NCBI GenBank assembly: GCA_023266055.1
Contig: JAHFRW010000030.1
Span: 1-34,396 of the forward strand
Length of the DNA: 34,396 bases
From: Gammaproteobacteria bacterium
GTDB taxonomy: Bacteria > Pseudomonadota > Gammaproteobacteria > Ga0077554 > Ga007554
Direction: 5' to 3'
Of the stretch, positions 23,925 to 32,608 are shown piece by piece (position 1 is the first letter of the stretch; the number at the start of each line of letters is the position of its first letter). The notes under the pieces are model-generated. The model was not told the DNA's origin, searched no databases, and was given only the letters and a program-made list of their open reading frames with translations. A program made the translations under genes and the position numbers.

Positions 23925-24580
23925 ATAACTCCATGACCGGATCCGCTAGAATACAGCACGGCTTTACACTGATTGAGCTGATGATAGCGTTAGCTATTTT
24001 CGCCGTGCTATCCACCATGGTCTACGGTGGCTTGCGTGCCGTGCTGCATGCGCGCGACCAATCTGATCAGCATGCGGAACGCCTGGCAACATTGCAAACA
24101 GCAATGGTCATTATCGGCCGGGACATTGAGCAAGCCACGCCACGACCCATCCGTGATGTCAGCAATGGTAGCCAGCCGGCAATGATGGGGGGTGGCAACA
24201 ACACTGCCAGCATTACAGGTTCCACGCTGGAATTTACGCGTACGGGTTGGCGCAATCCCGCCGGTCGGGCACGTAGCAATCTGCAGCGTGTCGCGTATAC
24301 TGTGCAAAATAAACAGCTCGTACGCATGACATGGACCGCCTTGGATCAGGCGCCTAATCAGCTACCGCAAACCACGGTATTACTCGACAAGGTCAACAAA
24401 CTGGAAGTGCGATTTCTTGATCAACAAATGCGTTGGCAATTACTGTGGCCATTGGCCACGACCGACAATGCCTCACAGATAATTTTGCCGCGTGCGGTTG
24501 AAATCAATATTGATGTTGAAGGCTGGGGACGCATCCCACGCTTATTTGGCGTTGCCGGCACAGGCAGGAAAACGGGATGA
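23921..24580 (+). CDS. gspJ: Minor pseudopilin GspJ
   Basis: Minor pseudopilin of the tip complex. Cleavage site IQHG|FTLIELMIALAIFA with Glu at +5. The body has VIIGRDIEQATPRPIRD and LEFTRTGWRNPAGRARSNLQ followed by VAYTV, characteristic of GspJ. The start is taken as GTG 23921, which forms a GTGA overlap with the gspI stop; ATG 23933 is an alternative. The frame extends further upstream inside gspI, but those codons are not part of the gene. Confidence 0.9.
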   Translation: MNNSMTGSARIQHGFTLIELMIALAIFAVLSTMVYGGLRAVLHARDQSDQHAERLATLQTAMVIIGRDIEQATPRPIRDVSNGSQPAMMGGGNNTASITGSTLEFTRTGWRNPAGRARSNLQRVAYTVQNKQLVRMTWTALDQAPNQLPQTTVLLDKVNKLEVRFLDQQMRWQLLWPLATTDNASQIILPRAVEINIDVEGWGRIPRLFGVAGTGRKTG

Positions 24581-25536
24581 ACGGTGTATGGAATGGCCGT
24601 TACCTATCACGCCCCGGCAAATCACAATCAGGTGTCGCGCTGATTACAGCGTTGCTGGTGGTCGCCATTGTCACTGTCATCGCCACCAGCATGGCAACCC
24701 GCCAGCAACTGGATATTCGCCGCAGCGGGAATGTGCTGGAGCATGATCAGGCCTATATGTTTGCACTGGGTGTGGAAAGCTGGGGTAGAAGCATCCTGAT
24801 ACAGGATCGCCGTGAGAATGCCGTGGATAATTTATCGGAACCGTGGGCAACGGTACTTCCACCCCTAAGCGTGGAAGGTGGGAAAGTCGCCGGACATATT
24901 GAAGATATGCAGGGGCGATTCAATATTAATAATCTGGTCAAGGAAGACAAGCCCAGTGCCATGGATGTACAACGCTTCGAACGTCTTTTGAAGCAGTTGG
25001 AATTAAACCCGAGCTTATCTCAGGCAGTCATTGACTGGATTGATAGCGATAGTGAAAAAATATCAACGGACGGCGCGGAAGATGATGAATATCTGGGACA
25101 CACTCCACCCTATCGGACAGCCAACAACATGATCAACAGCATCAGTGAACTGCGCCTGATCAATGGGTTTACCAAAGAGGCTATTGAACGTCTGTCACCT
25201 TTCATTACTGCATTACCCACTTACACGCATATTAATATAAATACCGCACCTGCCGAAATATTAATGGTATTAGCCGACGGCATCACCAAATCTGATGCAG
25301 ACGGCATGATAGAGGATCGTGGCACAAAAGGTTATGCCGATATTCAGAAATTCATAACCAGCCCTACCATAAAAAGCCGCAATATTCCTGCTGACGGCCT
25401 GGGCATTAGTAGTGATTATTTTTTAGTGGATGCTGCATCACTTTTTGGCAAAGGGCAAGTACGGCTATTATGCCTGATTCATCGAACAGCGGATAATAAA
25501 GCACAAACACTGATTCGTGCACAAGGGGTTTACTAA
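24577..25536 (+). CDS. gspK: Minor pseudopilin GspK
   Basis: Largest minor pseudopilin, capping the pseudopilus tip; 319 residues. The leader ends KSQSG|VALITALLVVAIVTVIA. As usual for GspK, the +5 Glu is absent (Thr here). The alpha domain follows (GRFNINNLV, QAVIDWIDSDS, YRTANNMINSISELRLINGF) and HININTAPAEILMVLAD belongs to the SAM-like part. It overlaps gspJ by ATGA. Confidence 0.93.
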   Translation: MNGVWNGRYLSRPGKSQSGVALITALLVVAIVTVIATSMATRQQLDIRRSGNVLEHDQAYMFALGVESWGRSILIQDRRENAVDNLSEPWATVLPPLSVEGGKVAGHIEDMQGRFNINNLVKEDKPSAMDVQRFERLLKQLELNPSLSQAVIDWIDSDSEKISTDGAEDDEYLGHTPPYRTANNMINSISELRLINGFTKEAIERLSPFITALPTYTHININTAPAEILMVLADGITKSDADGMIEDRGTKGYADIQKFITSPTIKSRNIPADGLGISSDYFLVDAASLFGKGQVRLLCLIHRTADNKAQTLIRAQGVY

Positions 25537-25538
25537 TA

Positions 25539-26792
25539 ATGCGTGCAAAATTATTTATTCATCTCAACGCTGATACAGATGACGCGGTTAGCTGGGTGCG
25601 TATCGGTACCGAAGAATCAGTGCGCCAGCATCACAATGTGAATCATGGCACCCTGCATGATCTTGCCACCATAAGCGCCGGATGCCGGATCATTGTACTG
25701 GCACCTGGGGCGGATGTTCTGCTCACCACTGCCAGCATCCCCTCAGGCAACCGTCAACGCATCATGAACGCCCTTCCCTATGCGCTTGAAGACCAACTGG
25801 CAACAGATGTTGATGGTCTGCATTTTGCCATTGGCGAGCGTATAGATAGCACATGCATTCATGCGGCTGTCATTGACCGTGCACGTATGGATAGATGGCT
25901 GGAGCGACTACGTCAGGTACGCATTGAACCCGACGTCATCACCTCTGAAACACTGGCCTTGCCATGGCTGGAATCAGATATCACATGGATTATTCTTATC
26001 AGTGAAAATCAGGCGTTGGTACGTACCGGCCAGCAAAGTGGTTGGGTTGCTGACATCGACAACCTCGATGCATTATTGCGTATTGCGCTGCATGAAGCGG
26101 GCAATGCACGGCCCGATCAGGTGCGTGTGATTGCCTGCACACACCCCATGCCTCTTCCCGATTTATTGGCCGATACAGACATCGTCGTCAACATTGAGCA
26201 AAGTAACGAATCCGTCCTGGCAATATTGGGACGTGGTTATAACGAAAAAAATATCATCAATTTCCTGCAAGGCGCCTATAATCGCCGTGAACAATTGGGC
26301 AAACTATGGAAGCCTTGGCGTCCCGCTGCGGCGATGCTGGCAATCCTGCTATTCATTCAGGTCGGTATAAAAATAACGGATTACGTACATCTCAAAACAG
26401 AAAGCGATGAACTCACCCAGCAGATAGCGCAGACCTATTTGCGCACTTTTCCGGACGCACGCAAGGTAGTCAATCCACGCGCACAAATGGAACAGCGCCT
26501 CAAGGAATTACGCGGGGGCGACACTGAAAGCAGTGGTTTTCTTCCCCTGCTCGCCATTATTGGCCAAACACTCAAGGAAACACCTGGCCTTGAAATACAG
26601 CGCATCAATTATAACGAAGGAAAAATTGACCTTGCCCTGATCATTGGCGATTTACAAAGCCTTGACCAACTCAAGCAACGCCTTGCCACCCAAACCGGTT
26701 TAACCGCCAATATTGAATCAGCGGCCAGTCGCGACAATAAAGTTGAAGCCCGTCTGCAGATCAGTGGCCAAACCAGAGATAAAACATCATGA
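25539..26792 (+). CDS. gspL: Type II secretion protein GspL
   Basis: Inner-membrane protein coupling the ATPase GspE to the periplasmic parts. In 417 residues it has an actin-like cytoplasmic domain (1-250; VLLTTASIPSGNRQRIMNAL, PYALEDQLATDVDGLHFAIG), one membrane helix at about 265-285 (PAAAMLAILLFIQVGIKITD), and a periplasmic ferredoxin-like domain ending at 417. The motif PYALEDQL is typical of GspL. It starts 2 nt after gspK and ends in an ATGA overlap with gspM. Confidence 0.92.
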   Translation: MRAKLFIHLNADTDDAVSWVRIGTEESVRQHHNVNHGTLHDLATISAGCRIIVLAPGADVLLTTASIPSGNRQRIMNALPYALEDQLATDVDGLHFAIGERIDSTCIHAAVIDRARMDRWLERLRQVRIEPDVITSETLALPWLESDITWIILISENQALVRTGQQSGWVADIDNLDALLRIALHEAGNARPDQVRVIACTHPMPLPDLLADTDIVVNIEQSNESVLAILGRGYNEKNIINFLQGAYNRREQLGKLWKPWRPAAAMLAILLFIQVGIKITDYVHLKTESDELTQQIAQTYLRTFPDARKVVNPRAQMEQRLKELRGGDTESSGFLPLLAIIGQTLKETPGLEIQRINYNEGKIDLALIIGDLQSLDQLKQRLATQTGLTANIESAASRDNKVEARLQISGQTRDKTS

Positions 26793-27298
26793 AAGCATTT
26801 TTCGTGAAGATGACTGCAAACCTTGATCCACGGGAACGCAATGCCCTCGTGATAGGCGGTGTTATCCTGAGCATACTCTTAATCTATTCTGTAGCCTGGG
26901 AACCCTTCAGTAATAAGCTTGAAAGACTGGAACGTAACATTCAGGAACAACGCGCCCTGCAACAATGGATCAACACGGCGGCAGCCGAAGCACAACGCTT
27001 GCGCGCCACACAAAATACCCTTTCCGGCATGCAGAATACAGCAGGTCAATCCCTGCTTTCTGTTGTCGATCAGGCGGCTAAACAAGATCGTATTGGATCA
27101 GCATTGAAACGTATTGAACCAGAAGGCGCGACCAAAGTGCGCGTATGGATAGAGCAGGCACCCTTTGACGATGTGGTGTTATGGATGGGCAATCTGAAAA
27201 ACACCTATGGTGTTCAAGTGGTTAATATCAGCATTGATCGTCAGGGAACCTCCGCGCTGGTCAATGCACGCATCACGATTGAAGGTGGCTCGAAGTGA
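26789..27298 (+). CDS. gspM: Type II secretion protein GspM
   Basis: Bitopic inner-membrane protein that partners GspL; 169 residues. Short cytoplasmic N-terminus with LDPRERNALVIGGVILSILL (membrane helix about 18-36), a coiled-coil stretch (LERLERNIQEQRALQQWINT) and a periplasmic ferredoxin-like fold with VVDQAAKQDRIGSALKRIEP and VLWMGNLKNTYGVQVVNISI. Overlaps gspL (ATGA) and gspN (GTGA). Confidence 0.92.
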   Translation: MKAFFVKMTANLDPRERNALVIGGVILSILLIYSVAWEPFSNKLERLERNIQEQRALQQWINTAAAEAQRLRATQNTLSGMQNTAGQSLLSVVDQAAKQDRIGSALKRIEPEGATKVRVWIEQAPFDDVVLWMGNLKNTYGVQVVNISIDRQGTSALVNARITIEGGSK

Positions 27299-28116
27299 AA
27301 CCATCCCTGACCCTGTCCAGTACACTTTTCTCCCGCAGCGGGCGTTATATTTTATTTGCATTACTGGCCTACGTAATATTTTTGTGCGTTACACTGCCTG
27401 CCGAGCACGGCTATCACCTGATCAAGGAAAAAATCGCGCCCGTTCGCTTGTATCAGATCCATGGTTCAGTATGGTCTGGAAGTGCTGGCATCGCCGTCAC
27501 GGGCACCCGGCAAATGCAGAATCTCCAGTGGACACTGCACCCATGGGCGCTGCTGCTGGGACGCATTGAAGCAGGCGTGGAATTCAATGAAGCCGGTCGC
27601 CACACGCAAGCCGTCGTGGGTCGCACCTTCGGGGGCACTATTTATCTTACCGATGTCACCACACGTCTGCCGCCCACCGTTCTGGAAAACGCCCTGAATA
27701 TTCCAGGATCCGGTCTTGATGGCGCCGTGGATGTTGCACTATCCAACGTAAAATTTACTAACGGGCAACTCACCGAGTTAAATGGCACGCTCTCATGGAA
27801 CAATGCCGGTCTATTTATTACCCGCACCACGCCAAAAACAAAGCTTGGCGGTTTCGTCATGACCCTGACAACCAAGAGCGAAACCACGGGCAAGGAAATC
27901 AATGGGGTACTCAAAGACAACCCCGATAGTCCATTACGCGCCGAAGGTATCTTGCGTATCAAGCCTGACGGCACGTATCAGTTTACTGGCGCACTCTCAC
28001 TGCGAGACGCCAACCGTGCCGATCTGGTACAAGCATTACGCATGTTTGGCAGCCCCGGACCCGGGGGCAAAATCCCGCTTTCCGCATCAGGCACTGTTCC
28101 GTCGTTATCTCCCTGA
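27295..28116 (+). CDS. gspN: Type II secretion protein GspN
   Basis: Accessory T2SS protein of uncertain role; 273 residues. One N-terminal membrane helix (YILFALLAYVIFLCVTLPAE), followed by beta-rich periplasmic sequence including IHGSVWSGSAGIAV, WTLHPWALLLGRIEAGVEFN and YQFTGALSLRDANRADLVQA, all typical of GspN. The start is GTG 27295 in a GTGA overlap with gspM. Last gene of the gsp operon. No gspO follows, so the prepilin peptidase must be encoded elsewhere. Confidence 0.9.
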   Translation: MKPSLTLSSTLFSRSGRYILFALLAYVIFLCVTLPAEHGYHLIKEKIAPVRLYQIHGSVWSGSAGIAVTGTRQMQNLQWTLHPWALLLGRIEAGVEFNEAGRHTQAVVGRTFGGTIYLTDVTTRLPPTVLENALNIPGSGLDGAVDVALSNVKFTNGQLTELNGTLSWNNAGLFITRTTPKTKLGGFVMTLTTKSETTGKEINGVLKDNPDSPLRAEGILRIKPDGTYQFTGALSLRDANRADLVQALRMFGSPGPGGKIPLSASGTVPSLSP

Positions 28117-28135
28117 ACAAAATGGGTACCTAACG

Positions 28136-28176
28136 GAACTCCGCGCTTAATCGAGGGGTTCTTAATCTTTTAATTC
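28136..28176 (+). terminator. Possible terminator after gspN
   Basis: GAACTCC (28136-28142) can pair with GGGGTTC (28155-28161) with one wobble, followed by TTAATCTTTTAATT. The stem is short and the T-run interrupted, so this is a weak Rho-independent candidate placed where the gsp operon should end. Confidence 0.35.
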
Positions 28177-28242
28177 TCAAGAAGATACATTCATTTTGCC
28201 TTACCGGGCCGTAATTGCGTAAAATAGCCTCGTAATCTACAC

Positions 28243-28248
28243 TATAAT
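28243..28248 (+). promoter_or_regulatory. -10 element of a likely minCDE promoter
   Basis: A perfect TATAAT lies 44 nt before the minC start in an AT-rich stretch. No good -35 is found at 17 nt; the nearest TTGCGT (28215-28220) is 22 nt away. The 175-bp gap between gspN and minC is the largest in this part of the window, consistent with a separate transcription start. Confidence 0.45.
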
Positions 28249-28291
28249 AGACACAAGCATTCTTTTTAATTAAATCAGGTAACCGGTAACA

Positions 28292-29068
28292 GTGAATCAA
28301 TCAATCAGGGAAGATTTCAAGAAAAATAATCGCGGCAAAGAGTTGGCGTTTGACATCAAGGGATCTGTCTTCACGCTAACCGTGCTATGTCTGAAAAATA
28401 CTGACCGTACCATGATAGAAACCGCTCTGAGCGAGCATCTGGCACTGGCGCCCCGCTTTTTTCACAATGCCCCCGTAGTCATTGACGTAAAGGAACTGCA
28501 AAACAGCGCCACGAGTGATGTGGATTTTGCATCGTTGACCGCTTTATTGCGCAAGCTCCATCTGGTACCCGTCGGCGTGCGTCACGCCACGCCTGAACAA
28601 CAAGATGCGGCTATTGCGGCTGGACTGGCGATACTGCAGGGAGGCTCCAAATCCGAACCGATAGTCGCGCCCAGACCCCAGATAAACACGGATACAGCAC
28701 CTGTACTGCAAACTGCTGCAACACCCGCACCGACTGCCGCGGCAAAAATCGTGCACCAGCCGGTACGCTCCGGACAGCAAATTTACGCCAAGGGCGGTGA
28801 TCTGGTATTACTGGCGCCTGTTAATGCCGGGGCCGAAGTACTGGCAGATGGTAACATCCATATCTATGCCCCATTGCGTGGTCGCGCTCTGGCGGGCGTC
28901 GCCGGTGACATGAACGCGCGCGTTTTCACCCACTCTCTGGAAGCAGAACTGGTATCTGTGGCAGGGCATTACCGAATTTTCGAACAACAACCGGCAGCTG
29001 ACGTACATGGCAAACCGGTACAAATATATCTCGATAATGAACGCCTCATTATCGCACCATTGATTTAA
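28292..29068 (+). CDS. minC: Septum site-determining protein MinC
   Basis: Inhibits FtsZ ring formation away from mid-cell, acting with MinD; 258 residues. The N-terminal FtsZ-inhibiting domain includes LAFDIKGSVFTLTVLCLKN-type sequence at about 15-35 and FFHNAPVVIDVKELQNSA. A Pro/Ala/Thr-rich linker (about 125-160) follows. The C-terminal right-handed beta-helix has VRSGQQIYAKGGDLVLLAPV and GNIHIYAPLRGRALAGVAGD, the MinD-binding part. GTG start with AGGTAA upstream. Confidence 0.93.
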   Translation: MNQSIREDFKKNNRGKELAFDIKGSVFTLTVLCLKNTDRTMIETALSEHLALAPRFFHNAPVVIDVKELQNSATSDVDFASLTALLRKLHLVPVGVRHATPEQQDAAIAAGLAILQGGSKSEPIVAPRPQINTDTAPVLQTAATPAPTAAAKIVHQPVRSGQQIYAKGGDLVLLAPVNAGAEVLADGNIHIYAPLRGRALAGVAGDMNARVFTHSLEAELVSVAGHYRIFEQQPAADVHGKPVQIYLDNERLIIAPLI

Positions 29069-29106
29069 CAACATATTTACTTTACTTACAATTTGAGGAG
29101 CATACA

Positions 29107-29916
29107 TTGACCAAAGTTATCGTTGTTACTTCGGGCAAAGGCGGGGTAGGCAAAACTACCAGCAGCTCCAGCTTTGCCAGTGGACTGGCCTTACGTGGCC
29201 ACAAAACGGCTGTCATTGACTTTGATGTTGGCCTGCGCAACCTTGATCTTATTATGGGCTGTGAACGTCGCGTAGTGTATGACTTCGTTAACGTCATCAA
29301 CGGTGAAGCCACCCTGAAACAAGCCCTCATCAAGGATAAACACTGCGATAATCTGTTTGTATTGCCGGCATCACAGACACGTGACAAAGATGCATTGGAT
29401 AAGGAAAACGTAGGTCGTGTAATTAACGAACTGCGTGACAGCTTCGATTTCATCGTCTGTGACTCACCCGCCGGTATCGAAAAAGGTGCATTAATGGCGC
29501 TCTATTATGCCGATGAAGCCCTGATCGTCACCAATCCCGAAGTGTCTTCGGTGCGTGACTCGGATCGCATTCTCGGAATTCTTGCCGCCAAATCAAAACG
29601 TGCTGAAGACGGTATCGAACCCATTAAGGAACATCTATTAATCACGCGTTATTCGCCACGACGTGCCGCCGCAGGCGAAATGCTGAGCGTCCCGGATGTA
29701 CAGGAAATTCTCAGCATCCCCCTGCTCGGTGTGATACCTGAAACCGAAGCCGTGTTACAGGCATCCAACGCCGGCATACCGGTCATTCATGATATTGAAA
29801 GCAATGCCGGCCAGGCTTACCGCGATGTCGTCGCCCGCTTCCTGGGTGAAGATGTACCAATGCGTTTCCTAACTGCCGACAAAAAAGGCTTCTTTAGCCG
29901 CCTATTTGGAGCATAA
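29107..29916 (+). CDS. minD: Septum site-determining ATPase MinD
   Basis: Membrane-associated ATPase that recruits MinC and oscillates with MinE; 269 residues. Deviant Walker A SGKGGVGKTT (9-18) with the signature Lys11, switch I DFDVGLRNLDLIMG, switch II CDSPAGIEKGA, and a C-terminal amphipathic membrane-targeting helix KKGFFSRLFGA. The start codon is TTG 29107, supported by GAGGAG 6 nt upstream and by the conserved MTKVIVVTSGKGGVGKTT beginning. Confidence 0.96.
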   Translation: MTKVIVVTSGKGGVGKTTSSSSFASGLALRGHKTAVIDFDVGLRNLDLIMGCERRVVYDFVNVINGEATLKQALIKDKHCDNLFVLPASQTRDKDALDKENVGRVINELRDSFDFIVCDSPAGIEKGALMALYYADEALIVTNPEVSSVRDSDRILGILAAKSKRAEDGIEPIKEHLLITRYSPRRAAAGEMLSVPDVQEILSIPLLGVIPETEAVLQASNAGIPVIHDIESNAGQAYRDVVARFLGEDVPMRFLTADKKGFFSRLFGA

Positions 29917-29919
29917 GCC

Positions 29920-30198
29920 ATGTCATTTCTTGATTATCTGCTCGGCACACGCAAAAAAACTGCCACTGTCGCCAAAGACCGCCTGCAAATCATTCTCGCC
30001 CGCGAACGGGTAGACCGCAAGGGTCCTGATTTTCTGCCGGAACTGCGACAGGAACTCCTGCAAGTGATTTCGAAATACGTCAAGATCGACCTTGACCAGG
30101 TTAAAGTCAATCTTGAACACGATGGAAATTTTGAAGTGCTGGAATTGAATATCGTGTTACCGGAGTCGATCACAGGCACTAAAAAATCTGTCTTGTAA
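29920..30198 (+). CDS. minE: Cell division topological specificity factor MinE
   Basis: Stimulates MinD ATPase and confines MinCD to the poles; 92 residues. N-terminal membrane-binding and anti-MinCD segment [20 protein letters not shown] followed by [13 protein letters not shown], then the dimerisation domain with [19 protein letters not shown]. Starts 3 nt after minD. Length and all conserved positions are ordinary. Confidence 0.95.
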   Translation: MSFLDYLLGTRKKTATVAKDRLQIILARERVDRKGPDFLPELRQELLQVISKYVKIDLDQVKVNLEHDGNFEVLELNIVLPESITGTKKSVL

Positions 30199-30203
30199 CA
30201 CCC

Positions 30204-30244
30204 TGCCCGGGGATATCGTTTGAGACGCGAACCCCGGACATTTT
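30204..30244 (+). terminator. Probable Rho-independent terminator after minE
   Basis: TG-C-CCGGGG (30204-30212) pairs with CCCCGG-A-CA (30232-30240), giving eight pairs with one mismatch around a 19-nt loop, followed by TTTT. It begins 6 nt after the minE stop, the right place for the end of the min operon. The loop is long, so confidence is moderate. Confidence 0.45.
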
Positions 30245-30307
30245 CATCCCCGGCAATATTTGCGACATCCTTGCAGAGACCAGGGTGCCGCCTGTCACAT
30301 TTCCGGC

Positions 30308-31381
30308 CTATATATGTGTGGCGACCAGCAGCTCTGGATAAATAATTATCTCATCCTGCTCCGCAGCGGAAACGGTATCTTTCAGGGGTTTAAAGCTCGT
30401 TTTGACAATTCGCTCATTATCAGTACGTAAGTAGTCACGAAACTGGTTTGTAACATTGGCATCACCGCCGTCATTCACATCAAACACCTGCACTGCTGTA
30501 CCAGACGAGTAATCAAACGCCAATACATCTATTACTCTAAGCCTGCTATTTTCTTTCGTTTTGAAATATACCTTCATGTTCTGCAAGTCGAATACTATTC
30601 TCCAGAACGTCTGGCTGGGGGGTATGCCTTTCCCCAGCCATTTAAATAACGATTTAAAACCTACCTGAAGATGTACTGCCTCCAATACCTTAAAGGAATA
30701 ATCCACGGGCTTGTTGAACTCGGAGGATTCATTGAACTGCCTTGTCATCAGCAAGGCTTTGGCGGCTCGATCAAATATCGGTTGATTGATGCGTATACTT
30801 TCCGGCTTCCTATTGTAATATTGCCTTGCGTATTCAATCGACTGAAGAATACCGGCGTTACTGCAGGCATAATTTTCAAGCGAATCGTGGGCAGTTAATT
30901 TTCCCTCGTTGATCTCAATAACGGCACGATGCCCTGCTTTGTCACAAACCATATAGTGCATGGGATAAATTTCTGTACTTAAACCAGGAACATTCAGATG
31001 TTCAAGCAACTCCCTAACGTCAGAATAGCAATCAAGCTGATACTGGATCCATTGCAGTTCCGTGATACTGTTTTCTTTCCTGTCTGCCAGTACAGCATCC
31101 ATATCGTGCCACATTGAGGCGATCGACAAACCCTTTTCATTTACACCACACGTTGGAATTTCTCTTGCAAATTGATTGAACGTAATACTGCCATATTTTG
31201 AAACCCATCTCGGGGTCTTAAAATTTTGATCATAAATATTTTTCGATGTCAGTCCTGCACAAAGCGCTGCCTTTTTGATACCTCTTTTATTCGTGAGAAT
31301 AAGGCCATGCCCATAATAAAAGTCATAACTTTGCCCTAAAGTGATATGTTCCGCCCTTTTCAGACTGAATGTAGTGCACAT
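30308..31381 (-). CDS. Choloylglycine/linear amide C-N hydrolase family protein (Ntn hydrolase)
   Basis: Predicted N-terminal-nucleophile amidase of the penicillin V acylase/bile salt hydrolase family, 357 residues. The start is set at ATG 31381 because the next codon is Cys: MCTTFSLKRAEHITLGQSYD. After Met removal this Cys is the catalytic nucleophile, and the frame's upstream TTG would bury it. Family features are GQSYDFYYGHGLILTNKRG, ITFNQFAREIPTCGVNEKGL, YQLDCYSDVRELLEHLNV (less conserved) and an Asn-containing SLENYACSNAG. There is no signal peptide, so it is cytoplasmic. The substrate is unknown; acyl-homoserine lactones and penicillins are known substrates of relatives. It lies 55 nt downstream of the DUF4188 gene, possibly in the PadR operon. 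Confidence 0.82.
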   Translation of the reverse strand: MCTTFSLKRAEHITLGQSYDFYYGHGLILTNKRGIKKAALCAGLTSKNIYDQNFKTPRWVSKYGSITFNQFAREIPTCGVNEKGLSIASMWHDMDAVLADRKENSITELQWIQYQLDCYSDVRELLEHLNVPGLSTEIYPMHYMVCDKAGHRAVIEINEGKLTAHDSLENYACSNAGILQSIEYARQYYNRKPESIRINQPIFDRAAKALLMTRQFNESSEFNKPVDYSFKVLEAVHLQVGFKSLFKWLGKGIPPSQTFWRIVFDLQNMKVYFKTKENSRLRVIDVLAFDYSSGTAVQVFDVNDGGDANVTNQFRDYLRTDNERIVKTSFKPLKDTVSAAEQDEIIIYPELLVATHI

Positions 31382-31436
31382 GTCTGATACCCCGCTTTCC
31401 TTCCGAATATCAACATAGAACAAATATCAATAATGT

Positions 31437-31925
31437 TCATGGAGCATGGACCTCCATACGTCCTTTCGCCGTTTCTCGTTTTCCCGTTGCAGCCGCCAGG
31501 CGTGCTGCCACCCCCAGACCATAAGCAGGCATATTGTTATATACCGTCTCATATTGCCCGGCAGCTACCTTATAGGTTTCGTGCCAAATACCCACGTCAC
31601 CATTACTGGCAATCTTTTTATTAAACATGGCCCATGCAGGTAAATGTGCCTTGCTTTTATCACGGGCATAGACCTCCAGGGCTTCAAAACTGCGCCAATA
31701 CTGTATCAATAAAGTATTTCGTAACCCAAAATAAGAATTCACTCCCAGCAGTCCACTGTCGGGATTTTGCAGCAACTCCCGAAGCATCGGTGGCATCGCC
31801 ATGGTCACAGGTAGCCATTTATGCATTTTCCATAATTTGTTGATGCGCATGCCAATAAGAAACACCACAAAATCACCTTCAATCTCGGCGGACATACGTT
31901 GTTCAATCACATGAGGCATATACAT
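31437..31925 (-). CDS. DUF4188 protein
   Basis: A 162-residue protein of the DUF4188 family. The conserved pattern is clear: GDFVVFLIGMRINKLWKMHK near the N-terminus, then MLRELLQNPDSGLLG, LLIQYWRSFEALEVYARDKS, HLPAWAMFN, and GIWHETYKVAAGQYETVYNN. The fold is expected to be a dimeric alpha/beta-barrel-like (ABM) domain, with His and Trp conserved around a pocket; members are sometimes annotated as monooxygenase-like or phenylacetaldoxime-dehydratase-like, but function is unproven. The ATG directly follows the padR stop (TGA-ATG), so it is translationally coupled to the regulator and probably the main target of its control. Confidence 0.8.
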   Translation of the reverse strand: MYMPHVIEQRMSAEIEGDFVVFLIGMRINKLWKMHKWLPVTMAMPPMLRELLQNPDSGLLGVNSYFGLRNTLLIQYWRSFEALEVYARDKSKAHLPAWAMFNKKIASNGDVGIWHETYKVAAGQYETVYNNMPAYGLGVAARLAAATGKRETAKGRMEVHAP

Positions 31926-32477
31926 TCACCGTAAAGTTGACGGGTTACATTCATTCACAGTAGCGTTCACATCGCGTATCAACCGCGCCTGATTTTCCTT
32001 GATACACACGATGGCGGCCTGTGTAATCGCCTGTCCATAATGAATCGTAAACTTCATTCCCGCAGGTAATTCGCGCCTGGCAAGCTCTTCAAGTATTGCA
32101 AGTTCACGCTGAGACTCATCAAGACGTTCCTGCAATACTGCGGCGAGCCGCTGTGGCGGTAACAAATGGGCAAAAAACATTAACACCAAAAATTCAGAGC
32201 GAAGCTTTTCCCGTGGCGGCGTGTCGATCAGCTCGGTAATAAATGCCTCCCTGCCCGTCGCGGTAATACGGAATACTTTTCTGTCAGGGCGTTTTTCCTG
32301 CTGTTGACGGTCGTACGCCACCTTACCTTCTTCAGCCAACTTCTCCAGTGCCGGATAAATAGAACCATACCCTGCCGCAAAGAAATGACTGAACGCCTCG
32401 TCAAAAAGCTTCTTGATGTCATAGCCCGTGGCGTCGCCCAGACTCAACGCACCAAGACATAATGTTCTGATATCCAT
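31926..32477 (-). CDS. PadR-family transcriptional regulator
   Basis: A 183-residue regulator. The N-terminal winged helix has LGALSLGDATGYDIKKLFDE, AAGYGSIYPALEKLAEEGKV and RPDRKVFRITATGREAF, diagnostic for PadR. The C-terminal part (VirR/AphA-like, about 95-175) includes LVLMFFAHLLPPQRLAAVLQ and a helix for dimerisation. ATG 32477 is chosen because AGGGG lies about 6 nt upstream and conserved sequence begins right after it; the TTG at 32504 falls in the operator palindrome. It likely represses its own operon with the DUF4188 gene through the palindrome at 32502-32528. The inducer is unknown. Confidence 0.9.
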   Translation of the reverse strand: MDIRTLCLGALSLGDATGYDIKKLFDEAFSHFFAAGYGSIYPALEKLAEEGKVAYDRQQQEKRPDRKVFRITATGREAFITELIDTPPREKLRSEFLVLMFFAHLLPPQRLAAVLQERLDESQRELAILEELARRELPAGMKFTIHYGQAITQAAIVCIKENQARLIRDVNATVNECNPSTLR

Positions 32478-32501
32478 ACCCACCCCTATACCACCGTAAT
32501 C

Positions 32502-32528
32502 CAATATATATCTATTAGATATATATTG
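32502..32528 (-). promoter_or_regulatory. Perfect 27-bp palindrome, probable PadR operator
   Basis: CAATATATATCTA - T - TAGATATATATTG is a perfect inverted repeat around the central T at 32515, ending 25 bp before the padR start codon. A further half-site-like agatatata follows at 32532-32540. AT-rich palindromes with ATATCT/AGATAT arms are typical of PadR operators, and the position overlaps the expected -10 region, which suits autorepression. Confidence 0.75.
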
Positions 32529-32608
32529 TCAAGATATATAATCAAAAACCCCCACATGTTGTCCCCATAGAGTAAAATACGATCTTCCTCAATAATTTAA
32601 AGCATCCC

